The notes under the pieces: generated by a model
Database searches by the model: none
Seen by the model: only the letters and a program-made list of their open reading frames with translations
What the model was told of the DNA's origin: nothing
Shown here: one piece after another, positions 63,607 to 64,000 of the stretch
How the letters are laid out: the number at the start of each line of letters is the position of its first letter
How positions within the stretch are numbered: the first letter of the stretch is position 1
Origin: Haloarchaeobius iranensis
GTDB lineage: Archaea; Halobacteriota; Halobacteria; Halobacteriales; Natrialbaceae
Length of the DNA stretch: 64,000 nt
Direction: 5' to 3'
Assembly (NCBI RefSeq): GCF_900103505.1
Contig: NZ_FNIA01000005.1
Location: 1-64,000 of the forward strand
Translations under genes and position numbers: made by a program

Positions 63607-64000
63607 ATGAGTCGGCACCTCGGCGACGCTGGCTACGAGCGACTGCGGCGGCACGCCGAGAGCCACCGCGAGGACCTCGTCTGCCGCCTCTGTGGCGAGG
63701 CCGGGCTCCGTCCCGCGGAGGTGACACAGGTCACGCCCGACGCGGTCGTCCCGGTCGACGACGCGTTCCTGCTCGACCTCCCGGACCGGACCGCGTTCCT
63801 GCCCGCCGACGTGGCGCACGACCTCCGGCTGTACGTCGACGCGACCGACTGCGCCCCCGAGGAACCGGTCGTCGACGTGTCGCCGCGGCGCGTGCAGATG
63901 CTCGTCCGCGAAGTGGCCGACCGCGCGGCCGAGGCGACGGGCGAAGCCCGCTTCGCGGACGTGTCGAGCCGGGACCTCCGCGAGCGGTTCCTGCTCCGGC
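63607..64000 (+). CDS. Bat-like (bacterio-opsin activator family) regulator, 3' truncated by window
   Basis: The first 131 codons of a larger protein. The segment YERLRRHAESHREDLVCRL, CGEAGLRPAEV, and DVSPRRVQMLVREVADRAAE matches the integrase-like N-terminal region of haloarchaeal Bat/HTH-10 regulators as I recall them, which continue with PAS/GAF domains and a C-terminal HTH. It might instead be a tyrosine recombinase, but the active-site region lies beyond the edge. A TATA-like AACTATTT lies about 30 bases before the ATG. Confidence 0.65.
   Translation, partial: MSRHLGDAGYERLRRHAESHREDLVCRLCGEAGLRPAEVTQVTPDAVVPVDDAFLLDLPDRTAFLPADVAHDLRLYVDATDCAPEEPVVDVSPRRVQMLVREVADRAAEATGEARFADVSSRDLRERFLLR

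Noticed and set aside
1-64000. CRISPR arrays, tRNA, rRNA and intact insertion sequences
   Set aside because: Looked for spaced repeats, cloverleaf-like segments and transposase motifs while reading; none could be supported, though small RNAs may be missed by eye.

Overview
The window is a haloarchaeal chromosome segment. It is GC-rich, with strongly GC3-biased codons and acidic proteins. Archaeal markers include ribosomal protein uL16 (L10e type), type II GAPDH, halophilic glucose dehydrogenase, RdfA with an archaea-specific SMC-related protein, and Tat-dependent lipoprotein signals. Many starts look leaderless, with a TATA box about 27 nt upstream. I cannot name the genus. No rRNA, tRNA, CRISPR array or intact insertion sequence was seen.

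Layout. 0-17.7 kb is mostly housekeeping and small accessory genes: esterase, thioredoxin, LUD protein, HAD phosphatase, BtuF-like protein, semialdehyde dehydrogenase, aminopeptidase, GAPDH, Hsp20, RimK-like ligase, uL16, CspA, methylglyoxal synthase. Several gene relics and a hairpin-rich non-coding stretch lie among them. 17.8-23.8 kb holds a large secreted subtilisin with cohesin-like and dockerin modules and a membrane metalloprotease-HEAT fusion. 23.9-33.4 kb is an iron-uptake locus. Six overlapping genes have the same order as bacterial rhbABCDEF and should make a schizokinen-type citrate/diaminopropane hydroxamate siderophore. DtxR/IdeR-like palindromes flank the promoter, and a third precedes a convergent half-size DapF-like gene. 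33.8-36.4 kb is the convergent rdfA / SMC-related pair.

36.4-57.1 kb is the most interesting region, an apparently self-contained chitin island. It encodes two GH18 chitinases, a chitin-binding subtilisin and a fourth chitin-binding exoprotein with an unrecognised C-terminal domain. All four have tandem CBM5/12-like modules and a PKD domain. It also has a sugar ABC importer (binding protein, two permeases, ATPase), a cytoplasmic GH3 NagZ-like hexosaminidase, a PIG-L/Dac-type deacetylase, a glucose-dehydrogenase homologue, a PLP enzyme resembling D-glucosaminate-6-phosphate ammonia-lyase (DgaE), a RidA enamine deaminase, a gluconate/galactonate-type dehydratase and an IclR regulator. I saw no nagA, nagB or sugar kinase in the island. 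The set suggests a non-phosphorylated route: chitin to GlcNAc, glucosamine, glucosaminate, then 2-keto-3-deoxygluconate. Two sites of the form ATTTCG-N5-CGAAAT lie upstream of iclR and upstream of the chitinase genes.

57.8-64 kb returns to general metabolism: CcdA/TlpA redox pair, DUF3179 lipoprotein, acyl-CoA dehydrogenase, acetyl-CoA synthetase and the start of a Bat-like regulator cut by the window edge.
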